This document shows positions 12,806 through 23,517 of a stretch of DNA of 64,000 bases, piece by piece; within the stretch, counting starts at the first letter, position 1; the number at the start of each line of letters is the position of its first letter. Under the pieces are notes generated by a model. That model was not told the DNA's origin. It did not search any database and worked only from the letters and a program-made list of their open reading frames with translations. The position numbers were made by a program, and so were the translations under genes. The DNA is from Fistulifera solaris (lineage: Eukaryota > Bacillariophyta > Bacillariophyceae > Naviculales > Stauroneidaceae). The stretch spans positions 124,001 to 188,000 of the forward strand of contig AP026134.1 in assembly GCA_030295235.1 (NCBI GenBank), written 5' to 3'.

Positions 12806-12806
12806 C
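12760..12806. repeat. (CTGT)n microsatellite
   Basis: About eleven uninterrupted tetranucleotide units in the spacer between the Pkr1-like gene (- strand) and the first PRORP gene (+ strand). Reading frames across it give artificial DRQT repeats. The rest of this 560-base divergent spacer has no gene. Confidence 0.97.
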
Positions 12807-13117
12807 CACAAACGCAACTCCGAACCAATCACGGATGATACGGAAGACGGACAGATAGCGCAGTGATGTTTTTTTTACGGTAGAAGTACAAGTATTTCTC
12901 TTCTTCCGATTTTGTGTTCTAGTGTGGATTGTTTTGTGCTTGTCGTTATTTGTTACTCATGTCCTTGTCATTTTCTTCTTCTTGCTTGCATCGTCGAGAG
13001 AATTAACAAAGCAATCAATCCTATCAATAATCCTCGCAACGAAAGAAAACAAGCAAAAAGAAGTCGAGAGATACAATATTCCATGAATCAACAGCATTTG
13101 TAGAGAGTCAATTCGAC

Positions 13118-15034
13118 ATGAAGTGTTTCTGGTTTCTCCTGTTCCTCTTCCCATCCATTCATTCCTTTTCTCCTCCTCCACCTTCGACGCCTACTCCTCC
13201 AGTTACAAACATGCCTACTTCCTATTTGATTTCGGAGGAAATATGGCACCAATATACACGAGTCGTTTCCGATGTCATGACACGTCCTCGAGTTACACAA
13301 AAACTCGATCCATCATCTCTCCAAACGGTTCAAGACTACCTGTTATCCAATCGATCGTTTCCTTATACGCCAGCCAAAACACAAGAACAATTGCAACAAC
13401 AACGTGGTCTCTTCTTAAACGTACACAACCAGTGGACGATGCAGCAATACGACTATTTGACCCGATGTTTGGGTTATGTCGCCGATGTCAGTGCCAAGAC
13501 CCAAAGTACCGGTGCCGCCCAAGTGGCGTGGTATAAAATTCAGGAATGTGGCATGTTACCCCGGGAAAGTACGCTCAGTACATTCTTGTATGTTCTGCGC
13601 GGCTGTGAACAGGAAAATGAACACGTCGCGACCTTTCACGATGCGTTCTATGCGCCAACCGAAAAGACCGTTACCTTGCGCATTCAATCGTTGGTGGCCA
13701 AACAAGACCCAATCGCGGCGGAACAATTGTTGCAACTGCTGCCCTGTCAAAAGTTACGGACGTTTTGGCCGATTCTGCAATATTATTGTCGTCGTCATGA
13801 GGAACCGACGTCTTTGGCGGCTGCCTTGCGATTGTTTCGTCACATGCGGAAGGCTCCGGGAGTAATTTTGGATGCCGATGTGTACGGTCTCTTGTTGAGT
13901 GCCTTGGGGCGACATGGAGTGTTTACTTCTTCCAGCCTGGAAGGCATTTACGAATATGGATATGCACAAGGACGAGAGCTGTGGAATCAATTAGTGACCG
14001 GAATGGCCGAGGATTTATTGGAATTGACACCGGCTGTGGCCCAACAAATTGCGGAAGGTTTCTTGGACGCTGCCCGTAGTACAGAAGCCATGGAACATGT
14101 CATTCAAAAGGACAAACTCACGATAGGCCGTGTCCAGATCGACGCCACCACCGGAAAATGTCCGGCCACCGGTGTTACATTACGATTAATGGCCTTGACA
14201 CCATCCCAACGACAACAAGTGCATGATACTTTATTGGAAATGGCCGGCACACAACACGAAGAATACGGGGCCAAGTTACAGGCGCGCGGAAAAGCCATGG
14301 AGGAGAAACGCAATGGACAATATGCGCAAGAACAGTTACGTCAATTTTCCGATTGGTTGAAACAGCGCGAAACACCGTACACGGCCATTGTCGATGGACC
14401 CAATGTAGCATATTTCGGACACGGGAATGTGCATTACAGTCAAGTATGGGAGGTTGTGCAGGAATTGCAACGATTGGGGGAACGTCCGTTGGTGGTCATG
14501 CCCCAAAAGTATTTGTCGCGCAGTTTCTGGCTGTCGGGATTGGGCAAGGTACAAGAATTGAATGATCAGGATCAAGCCATCATTGACAAGCTAAAAGACT
14601 GTATGTATGTAGTGCCGTCGACCTGTCTGGATGATTATTATTGGATGCTAGCGAGCGTGGCAGAACAAGGTAGCACCGACTTTGTTATCGTACAACAAGA
14701 TCAAATGTTCCCATTAACAGGATTACGCCCTTTGTTGATTACTAATGATCAGATGCGCGACCATCGATTAGCTTTACTGGAACCCCGCCTATTTCGTCGG
14801 TGGACAAGTTGTCACATTGTCAACTACATGTTGCGAACTTGCGAAGAAAAAGATGGCAACGGAAAAGCCGTGAATGGGGAAGAGTGCAGTTATGAAACCA
14901 AATTCTTCCCCGCGCAAGTATTTAGTGGGGAGATTCAAGGAAATGGCATACAAGGGACCGATACGATGGTGTGGCACTTCCCTGTCAGTGGATGGTCCGA
15001 GTCGGAACGCTTTTGTTTTTGCCTGCGACAATAA
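13118..15034 (+). CDS. Proteinaceous RNase P (PRORP), copy A, signal-peptide type
   Basis: Single-protein RNase P that removes 5' leaders from pre-tRNA. The N-terminal half is helical PPR-like repeats (about 40-330). A central zinc-site region follows with G-K-C-P-A-T-G (Cys348), and then a NYN metallonuclease domain: V-D-G-P-N (Asp426), L-D-D-Y-Y-W (Asp505/506) and T-N-D-Q-M-R-D-H (Asp544), matching the catalytic aspartates of plant PRORPs. The C-terminus supplies W-H-F-P (His620) and Cys633/635 for the zinc site. 638 aa is close to family size. The N-terminus is hydrophobic, ending H-S-F-S-P, with Phe at the +1 position of the predicted cleavage site. That is the signature of diatom plastid import, so plastid action is likely. 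The frame is intact. It faces copy B tail-to-tail with 85 bases between stops. Confidence 0.88.
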   Translation: MKCFWFLLFLFPSIHSFSPPPPSTPTPPVTNMPTSYLISEEIWHQYTRVVSDVMTRPRVTQKLDPSSLQTVQDYLLSNRSFPYTPAKTQEQLQQQRGLFLNVHNQWTMQQYDYLTRCLGYVADVSAKTQSTGAAQVAWYKIQECGMLPRESTLSTFLYVLRGCEQENEHVATFHDAFYAPTEKTVTLRIQSLVAKQDPIAAEQLLQLLPCQKLRTFWPILQYYCRRHEEPTSLAAALRLFRHMRKAPGVILDADVYGLLLSALGRHGVFTSSSLEGIYEYGYAQGRELWNQLVTGMAEDLLELTPAVAQQIAEGFLDAARSTEAMEHVIQKDKLTIGRVQIDATTGKCPATGVTLRLMALTPSQRQQVHDTLLEMAGTQHEEYGAKLQARGKAMEEKRNGQYAQEQLRQFSDWLKQRETPYTAIVDGPNVAYFGHGNVHYSQVWEVVQELQRLGERPLVVMPQKYLSRSFWLSGLGKVQELNDQDQAIIDKLKDCMYVVPSTCLDDYYWMLASVAEQGSTDFVIVQQDQMFPLTGLRPLLITNDQMRDHRLALLEPRLFRRWTSCHIVNYMLRTCEEKDGNGKAVNGEECSYETKFFPAQVFSGEIQGNGIQGTDTMVWHFPVSGWSESERFCFCLRQ

Positions 15035-15119
15035 TATTGATGTGTGCGCATCATAATGAATGGCTCAAATCATAGGCGCTGCGTCCTTACTACGCGAACT
15101 CGGCTGGCGATAGTTATAG

Positions 15120-17586
15120 TTACTGTTCTCGGTGAGGGAGGACGACACAGAACCACTCATCCGTAGTATCCTGCAACGGGAAATGCCAAGCAATGCGACC
15201 ATCTTCCAGTGGATTACTTTGTATTTCCCGTGAATACGCATCGGCTGCCAAGAAGTGGATATCGGATCTGGCGCGACTGGCTCCGCTCACGTAGGCCAAG
15301 AAACTGTAGTTTACCATGTAATTGCTAAACCACCGACGGAACAATTGTGGCTCCATCATACTCAATTTGTGATCTCGCATGCGGTCATTAGAGATCAATA
15401 GAGGTCTTGCTCCTGGCCAACGCCCTTTTGAATTGTCGGGTGCCACCCAGAGTTCGTCCCCACCAATAGTTAGTTCAGAGGAGGAGATAAGTGTAGCAAT
15501 GGCGTTAGTTTGATCCGTGACACTAGCCGTAATCCAGTAGAAATCATCTAACGACCCTGGTTGGACCACATAGACTTGTTTCCGTGCCACCAAATGATCA
15601 CGAATCGCCTTTTTCTTCTTCCGTCAATACTTGCCGCTGGGCACGTCTCTGATCAAATCCTCCAGCACCCACACTAATGTTAAATACATCGCGCATATAC
15701 TTTTGTGGCAAGACAACCAGGGCGTGTTCACCTCGGTGTTGTAAGTCATCCACCATCCACTGAATTTGATGAAAGCTGAAGCGTCCTTGTTGAAAATTTT
15801 GCATATAATAGCCAACGTTGGCGCCATCCACAATAATGGTGAAGGGCGGTCCCGAACGTTCTTGGAGAAATGTCATAAAGTCTAGCAAGGGCGATTTGTC
15901 AATTTTGTTGCCTTTCGAGTTTTGCTCCGGTGTAACAGACGAAACTGACTCGTTTGGAGTGTATTGCCGTTGATTGTCTTGTGCCAAATCTAGCATACGC
16001 ATCCTTAATTCTTTCCGTTGGTCCGATGTCAAGCGCAGCAATCTCAACTGTACTTGTGTGACGGGACATATTCCTGTCGTACTATCGATTTGAACACGTT
16101 CGGCTATTACAGTGTGCGGAGTCGATGCTGGGGAGGATTCGGCCGTCATCAGACGCAAGGGTTGCAACGCACTGGTTCGGGTCAAATCATCGGGATAATA
16201 CTCGGCAAAGGCGTTCCGCAATCGAATGGCCGCATTGAGGGGCAATTCCATGCCATTCGGATCATCCGCCATATCCTGTACAATGGAATGAAACAATTCG
16301 GCATGTTCGGCAAAGTATCCCTTGGACGCCAAGGTCGACAAGACCAACCAGTACGTTTCGACTTGAAAATGTACCAACGGCAACGTGTGTCGCATTTGTC
16401 GATACAAACGAATGGCCTCCGGGAAGTTGGATTGTTCCAAATAGAGTTTCAAAATGGGAGTATACACGCGCAATCGCACTTGTTCACTACCATTCACTTG
16501 TTGCAAATACTGTTCGGCGGCCACCGCATCGCCTCGATCGACCCACCCTTGTACCCGCGCTTGGATACTTTGCGGAACCGGGGCATACAAGGTATCATGA
16601 TATTCCGCAATTTCGTTCATGATTTCGTGTGTATCTTCTGGTTCAAAGGCGTGAAACAACAACGACAAGGTCGGATCAGTCGATTGCCGGGGTTGTAATG
16701 AACTCAGATACAACAAATTGTGCAACAATTGATCATTGTTGAAACCAGCTTCTTGGACTTTGGGCCACAACACTTGGACAGCCCATCCCCATCCTTTCCG
16801 CGCACATTGACACGATACTTGAAACAAGATATTTTGGGCGGTTTCGAGTTGGGCGGGAGTTGTGCTTGTTTTTGATAGAAAGGATTGTTGCTGTTGTTGT
16901 TGTTGTTGTTGTTGTATTTGCTGCTGGGCCGTTGTCGTATCCACGTCAACCAACGGCATCTCACGCCATAACCATTCCCGTAGTGTCTCGTGTAAGGGCT
17001 CTCGTTTCTTTTTCCGACTTTGTGGTTGATGATGTCGTTCGAGGACTTCTTTCAGTATTGTTTCGTATTGTTCCCACGCTTTGCGAGGGTAGGCATGTAC
17101 GGGACGTGGTGGTGGTGATTTCGGTGTCGAAAACAATTCAAAAATAGTGGAATTGGCCATACTCACGACACTAGATGAACGATGGGCTGTTTGCGAAGGA
17201 CGCTTTGTTTCGCCCTGTGAAGGTCGTTCTTTCATCATGCGTTCGACATCTTCGAGAATCGAGCGAGTCGTAGTAGTGTTCGGTATGGAGGCAGTACTAT
17301 TCTTAGTAGTATCAGAAGAAGCTTTCATAAAGTGAGCTATTTCGGCAGATTTGCGACGGCTATCCGATTGTCGTGTGTTCTTGGATGGACTCTTTGGCTG
17401 TGTTAACGTCTTTTTCTTGGGGCGACCGATGGCCTTTTTGGTGGTAGTACTGGTAGTAGAAAAGAAACAGGTTGGCTGTTTTCGTATCACTCGCTGCCAT
17501 GATGATAACATCCTTTTGATGCCTATTCGTAGAGAAATTAACAAATGCTTGCAGAGAACAAGACGGCAGTTCGAAGACAAAAACAA
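15120..17586 (-). CDS. Proteinaceous RNase P (PRORP), copy B, mitochondrial/nuclear-type N-terminus
   Basis: Paralogue of the neighbouring PRORP. It has PPR-like repeats, I-D-S-T-T-G-I-C-P-V-T-Q (zinc Cys), the NYN motif V-D-G-A-N-V-G-Y-Y, then S-L-D-D-F-Y-W and S-N-D-R-M-R-D-H, and a terminal W-H-F-P plus W-F-C. The frame breaks at the T5 run 15610-15614 (+ strand): dropping one base joins L-T-E-E-E-K to A-I-R-D-H-L-V-A-R-K. There is no plastid-type signal. From Met26 the N-terminus is basic and S/T-rich (M-L-S-S-W-Q-R-V-I-R-K), typical of a mitochondrial presequence, followed by a Lys/Arg-rich G-R-P-K-K-K stretch that could serve nuclear import. A polyglutamine run is encoded by (TTG)n at about 16885-16914. 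The first ~180 residues are low complexity and absent from copy A. Confidence 0.86.
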
Positions 17587-17933
17587 TATGGAGCAAGATG
17601 ATGAAGGAATTAGTTTGCGTTTTCGTTTTTCGCGTTTTTTTTTGTGGCTTTCGTGAGTCGCGGGTTGAGGTTGACGACTCGTGAATGAACTTTCGCGCAG
17701 CGCGAATTTACGTCCGCCGTCCGTCTTGTGACAGAACTATAACCCGACGAAGGCGGACCGCAAAAAAGTCTCGTTGTGATCGAGGATCGAGGATGCGCCG
17801 CTGGTTGTAGCGAAACAACAAGAAAGTTGTATTGCTCAGTACAGTACAGTACAGTACAGTTCTTTTCTTATCTCATCTCATCTCATCATTCATGCATTCA
17901 TTCACTTTCCCTTCAATCAAATAACAACTGACA
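17587..17933. promoter_or_regulatory. Divergent promoter region with (CAGTA)n repeat
   Basis: 346 bases between the start of PRORP copy B and the start of prefoldin subunit 2, so it carries both promoters. It holds a (CAGTA)n microsatellite at 17837-17860 and a TCATC/CATTC-rich stretch just before the prefoldin ATG. No TATA box is obvious. Confidence 0.4.
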
Positions 17934-18395
17934 ATGGCATCATCATCATCTGCATCATCACCACCCCCGAGGCCGTACAGAAATTCCGACAATTGTTGCA
18001 ACAATCGCAATCGCTGTTGCAAAAAATTGCTGAACTCGAAATGGATCGGAATGAACACAAATTAGTGGAAGACTCATTACAGCCACTAGATCCGCAACGC
18101 AAGGCTTATCGATTGGTGGGAGAAATGCTCGTAGAACGGACGGTGCAAGAAGTATTGCCATCGATACGGACCAATCGGACGCATGTACGTATATCGAAGG
18201 ACAGAAATAATATGCTCGTTTCTCCCCTTTTTTTCTCTGTTTTGTTTTGTTTTTGTTGCCATGGCCTCGTCTCTCACTTATTACTTTTTTCATAAAAAGT
18301 TGGACGCCACGATTGAAACCTTGCGTGAACGATTGGAAACGATGCAAAAAGAAGCAGAACAAATTCGACAGCAATACAATTTGCAAGTGCAGTAA
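17934..18395 (+). CDS. PFD2: Prefoldin subunit 2, one intron
   Basis: Beta-class prefoldin subunit, part of the hexameric cytosolic chaperone that hands unfolded actin and tubulin to CCT. The sequence contains Q-K-F-R-Q-L, then E-L-E-M-D-R-N-E-H and L-V-E-D-S-L-Q-P-L-D-P-Q-R-K-A-Y-R-L-V-G-G-type strand residues, and a C-terminal coiled coil. The exons are 17934-18184 and 18300-18395; the 115-bp intron starts gtacgt and ends aaaag, and joins T-N-R-T-H to L-D-A-T-I. The ATG at 17934 is in frame only if one C is added to the C5 run at 17964-17968; otherwise the frame would start at an internal site and lose the first helix. Length after repair is about 115 aa, usual for the family. Confidence 0.88.
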
Positions 18396-18870
18396 ATAAT
18401 AGGAGAGTAACTTACTAGAAAAGAAAAGCGACGTTGAATTTTTATTTTAATAAGCGATTTAGTTTCGATAGAAAAGGAATAATTCTTGGCTTTCACATTT
18501 TGACCATAGTAGTGATGGCGGACGGTGATCCTTCGAGATGCTGTAGGATATCCAACATTTTTTTTTAACAAATATCATACTACTTGCCGCGAGATGCACA
18601 ATTCCTGCGCGACGTGAAAACGAGGGTTTGACCTTGCCAAGCTTTTTCAAATAGTGATATGATGTGATCGGCATGATATAATTACAAAGGGAAACTGTAT
18701 TGTGAGGCCAAGTCATGGCACGACAGTCAAAAGGGACCATGTGATAATAGGGTCCTTTGCTTTTATTCTAGTTGGATTTGATAGGATGCAATAGACATGA
18801 AAATACAGACTCTAGACAATTTTTCTGTTTTCGTAAGACCATTATTCATCGACAATCACAAATCGCTTGC
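18396..18870. other. Spacer, no gene seen
   Basis: 3' flanks of prefoldin subunit 2 (+) and the DUF285 gene (-). Only short unsupported frames were found. Confidence 0.5.
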
Positions 18871-19671
18871 TTAACCCTCCAAGTCTCTGCAATCATAGCA
18901 CAATGTTGTCAGAGGTTGTCCGGCTTCGTCTTCGTTCACAACGGGGCCCAGTTCATCGTTCACGGGGCAAGCAGTACCGGTGAACATGGCAGTCAAATCA
19001 GCTGCTGTCAAGTTCACTCGGATCTTATCGGACCATGGGCACAAGTTTTGAGCAAACACTTTGGCATCGTCAAAGGCGAAACGGAAGTCCGTGACCTTGG
19101 TGACGGTCCATGCCGAAATGTCACTGTTGAAACTGACCGCGTCGTAGAACATGTAACTAATGTCTTCCGCGCAACGCATGTCCCACTCGGAAAGATCACC
19201 AGCGAAAGAAGAAGCACCACTGAACATGCGCTCAAAGTCCTGTACGTTGAAGACATCCCAATTGGAGACATCTCCGTTGAACGCTTTGGCATCTTCGAAC
19301 ATACCCTCCATGGTAAGCACACGGCCGGTTTGGAACCTGGAAACATCTCCATCGAACTTTTCAGCACCGGCAAACATGTATCGCATGTCTCGGGCACAGG
19401 TGGTTACCCAGCCGGTCAGATCCTCATTGAAGTTGATGTTGGCGGGGTTGCGTTTCACGTCAAAGAGGTAAGAAAAGTCAGCGATGTCACGGACGCACCA
19501 GCTGCCAATAGGCCAGCCGTATGTTTGCGCGACGGTGGTGCCTCGAGTAGAGTTGGTCAAGTACGCGTCTACAGCGTCTCGGAGCTCGGGGGTGGTCTCG
19601 AAGCACTTTTGCTGTGCCGACACGGCACCGATAAAGAGAAGAATTGTCGTTCGCAGAGACACAGAATACAT
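18871..19671 (-). CDS. Secreted DUF285 (BspA-like) repeat protein
   Basis: 266 aa with a signal peptide (cleavage after V-S-A, about residue 19). It contains about five copies of the ~25-residue DUF285 repeat, visible as M-x-x-M-F-x-x-A-x-x-F-x-G-D-x-S-x-W (for example D-M-R-Y-M-F-A-G-A, T-M-E-G-M-F-E-D-A and D-I-S-Y-M-F-Y-D-A). Such repeats are known from Mycoplasma and other bacterial surface proteins and are greatly expanded in diatoms and other algae. Paired cysteines and N-x-T/S sites fit an extracellular protein. Function is unknown; surface adhesion or wall association is a guess. The frame is intact. Confidence 0.85.
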   Translation of the reverse strand: MYSVSLRTTILLFIGAVSAQQKCFETTPELRDAVDAYLTNSTRGTTVAQTYGWPIGSWCVRDIADFSYLFDVKRNPANINFNEDLTGWVTTCARDMRYMFAGAEKFDGDVSRFQTGRVLTMEGMFEDAKAFNGDVSNWDVFNVQDFERMFSGASSFAGDLSEWDMRCAEDISYMFYDAVSFNSDISAWTVTKVTDFRFAFDDAKVFAQNLCPWSDKIRVNLTAADLTAMFTGTACPVNDELGPVVNEDEAGQPLTTLCYDCRDLEG

Positions 19672-20526
19672 GGCGATGGGCTTACTCGATTTCGTTTCGT
19701 TGGAAAAGAACTTGTGTTAGTGCGCACTTCTTTTTCTTGTGCAACGAGAGGGCGCTTGAAATTTGAAGTATGAATCAATCCGCGCAGAATGTGAGTTTAT
19801 AATCGTTCGAAGCAAATTTACGGCGCACATTTTGAATCGGGTTCAACGGACTAAAAAATGAAAGTTTGATTCTTGGTCAAAATCGATTTCATTAAGTCGT
19901 GTTGTGACTACATTCACAAGTATAGTAGAAGGATACTATATATCTTAAAGTACTAGTTTTTTCTTGATGTCCAATTTTGGGCACATCACAAAAATTATAT
20001 AGACTTTAGCCGAAATAAAATGTCTTTTGTGAGTCGCGTTTAGGAATTGTCGCGCAAGCACCCCGGAAATTGCAAACTAAAACGAATCGTGAGTCCTAAG
20101 TCGTGAGTTTTTGCTGCCAGCGTGCAGCCTCTGCCTGCCTTCCAGTAGTGCCTAGTCGTCTCCAGTCCTTTTCCATGCTATTATCTATTACAACCAGAAA
20201 CATTATGCTTTATTGTCATCATGATTTTAACGCTCGCATTTCAAAACCATCCAGCTTACCTTACACACTAGTTTTTGTCGATGAGATGCTGAAGAACGAC
20301 GTTTCAGAACAAGCAATATCCCGCCCCCGAAATGGGTAATTATACCTCTTTCGAGCAGCTCGCAAAGATGCCACACCATCGTTCCCCGAAGGTAAGATAC
20401 AACACCTCAATTCTAGTAGATTGTGCCGCTTGGCAGCAAGGTTCAGCAAAATTCAGTGCATGCCACTTATTCACACGATCCATAAAATCAAACAAAAAGC
20501 AATTAATTATAATTTAAACATTCTCT
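19672..20526. other. Spacer, no gene seen
   Basis: 855 bases upstream of the DUF285 gene and downstream of the PhyH gene (both on the - strand). AT-rich, with several TATATA-like stretches (about 19931-19950). Short frames lack protein character. Confidence 0.45.
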
Positions 20527-23242
20527 TTATGCATAGTACTCCCAAGCGTAGGCAAAGGGTTCTTTGTAATATCGATCCGGTGTCATATGCCACTCGACAT
20601 CTCCGTCCTCAAAAACTATCATGGCTCCACCACTGGGCCAAACGCGTTCAATCACTCCTGGATAACAATCATGGAACTCGTCTGAGTAACATCCCAGAAC
20701 TCTGTCGCCCTGTGTGACTGGCTCTTGTGGACGTAAGCGAGACGGCAGTACCTCGTAGTCGACGGTACCGTCATTGTAAGCTATCGTGAAATGACCATAA
20801 GGCTGCTCTGCCAACACGGTTCCTGGATACCAGGAAGTGCCATCTTGTGTGCACCACACCAAATCACCCACTTTGAACGTTTCGTCGTGAAATGGCTGTG
20901 GTGATATTGAAGATTTCTTGCGCGACGTGCGGCGACCGTTGATCGGTCGCAAAAACGTATGGACTCGCGACAAGCTCGGCAATGTCAACTGGGTGTTATT
21001 TGATCGCGTCTTCACGTGTACTGCGGTTGGTTCAAACAACGCATCTTCCCATCGACGTAAATTTTCCTGAGATACAGTGCACATTCGCGAGCTTCGACGA
21101 CATTCAAACCCAAATCGAAGGTCCGCCATCAACCAGCGAATACTTTTCTGGAGCTCTCGCAGGATACCAAACGCTCGCTCTTGGAGTTCGTGCCGTATTC
21201 TTTTTTCTCTTTTGCGACTCGCTCATGACTCTCCAATCACCTGTACGATAATCTTGCAGTAAGAAACGGCCTTTTTCAAGATCTTTTAGGTGCGACTCTT
21301 CGAAAAGTGACCATAACGCAGAGTCGTGATTGCTTTTATAGAACTCGGCATTCTGTTTCGCCCATTGTATGAGTCGCATATTACCTGGATGAAAGTCCAA
21401 CCACTGATCATAAGATCCCAAAAAGGCTGCATCGTATCTCGTGCCTATGAGAACATCCGTACGCTGTGGAAGCGTGGTGGGCATCCTCATGGAAAGCTCT
21501 TTTTCTGATTGGTGTTGCAACGTTACAGCCGGAAAGGGTCGCATCAAGTATTGTCCACTGGTGACATCTTGACCCCATCGGGACTGAAGAATTCGCATAT
21601 AAACACCCGTGCCGATCAAAGCGAGTATGGCATTCGTTTGAATCCACCGAAACACCGTTCCAGGTATCATTCGAGGCTGCCAACGAATCAGAGCAACGAG
21701 AAACGAACAACCCACGTAGACACCATGAGTCCACAAATTGACTCGTGTCAAAAAGTCTCTAGTCTTTTCTAAAGTCTCTCGAAGAAAGAGCTGCCATCTC
21801 TGCTTTTGCGATGCTCGATACGATAATAATCGCCCTTGCAAAAACTTTGGGAACCCAAGATCCTTAAGTTTCGGCAAGAACCGCAAAGGTAGATCTTCAT
21901 CTTCCAACTGCCCATTGGAAAATCGCATGTAAACTGCTGTCACCAAATCGTAGCCCCAATGCCGCGTCCGCGGTTTCCACAACGACAAGGCACGCAGCAC
22001 GGAAAAAGGCCACCGCATGGACGAAGCATCCTGCAGATCTTGCAGCGTGTGTCCCCACATATTCCACTTCTGATGAAAATACGTACCCCGCGACAACTGA
22101 CGGGCGTCGTTCGCATGCACTCGTGGTCTCGCCAAAAACGAAACAATAAAGACGACCCGGTGTGGGGCTTCCGGATCCGTGTGCGCTGAACCACGATGCC
22201 AGACATGTTGATTGATCAGCGCTCCGTGACCGGCGGGAAAGTACTGACCTTGCGGCCCCGCCAAATGCAATCCCAGTTTGTTAGCTTCACAAACGGCGTC
22301 TAAGTCATTGGCGCAGTAATGGGTTCCCGGACACAGATCGGTGGCACCCATACGCTCGGTGACATTTTGGAGAGGCAGAAACAAGGAATAAGAGTGCGAA
22401 TACGTTCGCGCGAATTTCAAGGCATTCCCATCACTCTTCGTGTCGGGATGCCATACTTGGCTGACGGCACCAGCCCACGAAGTGATGGCGGTAATTTCCG
22501 CTACTGCCGGATCGATATCACCCAGCAATTCTTGTAGTAAGGGTCGTAACAGGGGATGTTCGGCGACTTCTTTGAGTGCTTGTGTCACGGCGGGGTGTTC
22601 GGTTGCATCAATGCCGTAACTAACTCTCGATTCTCCCTGGGAAACTGGATAGGCTTCTCGATCGGTTACCGCCGCATTCCGATGCATAATGTAGGCACGC
22701 AACTCTTCTACAGTATGTTTGGTCAAAACCTGAGGAATGACTGCCGCGCCATGCTGCAACATGTGAGAAACGCCGTCACGTTCCGGAAGCAACAAGTCAC
22801 TCGCCGTGTGCGTCGAAATATCGTATTGGTTGCAGTGTCTTTCGTAGTAGGTATATTCGTGCAATAAATCTGTGTCTGTGCGTTGTGCTCGATCAAACAA
22901 AGGTTCGTAAATTTGATGATACAAGGCAAGACACCCGGAACACAGCAACCACGATGTCATGATCAGAATCAAAGGAAGATCGACGAGGCATCGGACCCAT
23001 CGTGATGATGAGGAAATCTGCTTCTTTACCAAAGGTTGCTTCGCTACTTCTGTTACAGTGTGCGAATCGCTGCTCTCGCTCGAATCTTCTTCCACCGCAA
23101 GGAAATCGCGGATTCGATCTTGACGAGCCCTTAACAGCAATAAATCGCGTTCAACACTATTTTCGTCGTCAATTGATGCATCCTCCTGATACTCTAACAA
23201 AACCTCTTCTTCGCTTTTCTTTTCTTCTTCGTTTGCTTGCAT
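20527..23242 (-). CDS. PhyH-type 2-oxoglutarate dioxygenase, membrane-bound, with C-terminal Tudor-like pair
   Basis: An acidic N-terminus is followed by a membrane segment (about 85-110) and a phytanoyl-CoA-dioxygenase-like domain (about 150-390) with the Fe(II) facial triad: H265-x-D267 in W-H-P-D-T and the distal His in W-H-R-G-S (His349), with Arg in P-H-R-V-V to bind 2-oxoglutarate. Two further hydrophobic stretches lie at about 505-560. The frame ends at 21104, but dropping one base from the T6 run at 21201-21206 (+ strand) continues the protein without a start codon into a region with two Tudor-like barrels: F-K-V-G-D-L-V-W-C...W-Y-P-G-T-V and Q-G-D-R-V-L-G-C...C-Y-P-G-V-I. The stop is at 20527. 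The substrate is unknown; Tudor-like barrels often read methylated peptides, but here they are joined to a membrane enzyme. About 900 aa in all. Confidence 0.72.
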
Positions 23243-23517
23243 GATATATTACGATATTTTTATCTTTGAATCGACTTTATGATAGAATTGATCGACCAAG
23301 AAAATATGCTTTCATCTTGAGCACTCATCGACATGCGGCCACTTCTCAACGGTCGTCCGTGTTCGGATTGCACATAGCAACCCTGTGTTATTCCAGTAGG
23401 GTTTGATTTATTTAAAATCCGTGTTATTCTGTCCGAGTGGTTTTTGACATCAACTGCATTGCGGAAGACTGCAGTTTATTTTTTTGAGGGGCCGATGACG
23501 ATCAAGGAAAAATCGCG

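Noticed and set aside
12553-12838. Long frames with DRQT or CLSV repeats
   Set aside because: They are translations of the (CTGT)n microsatellite in different frames.
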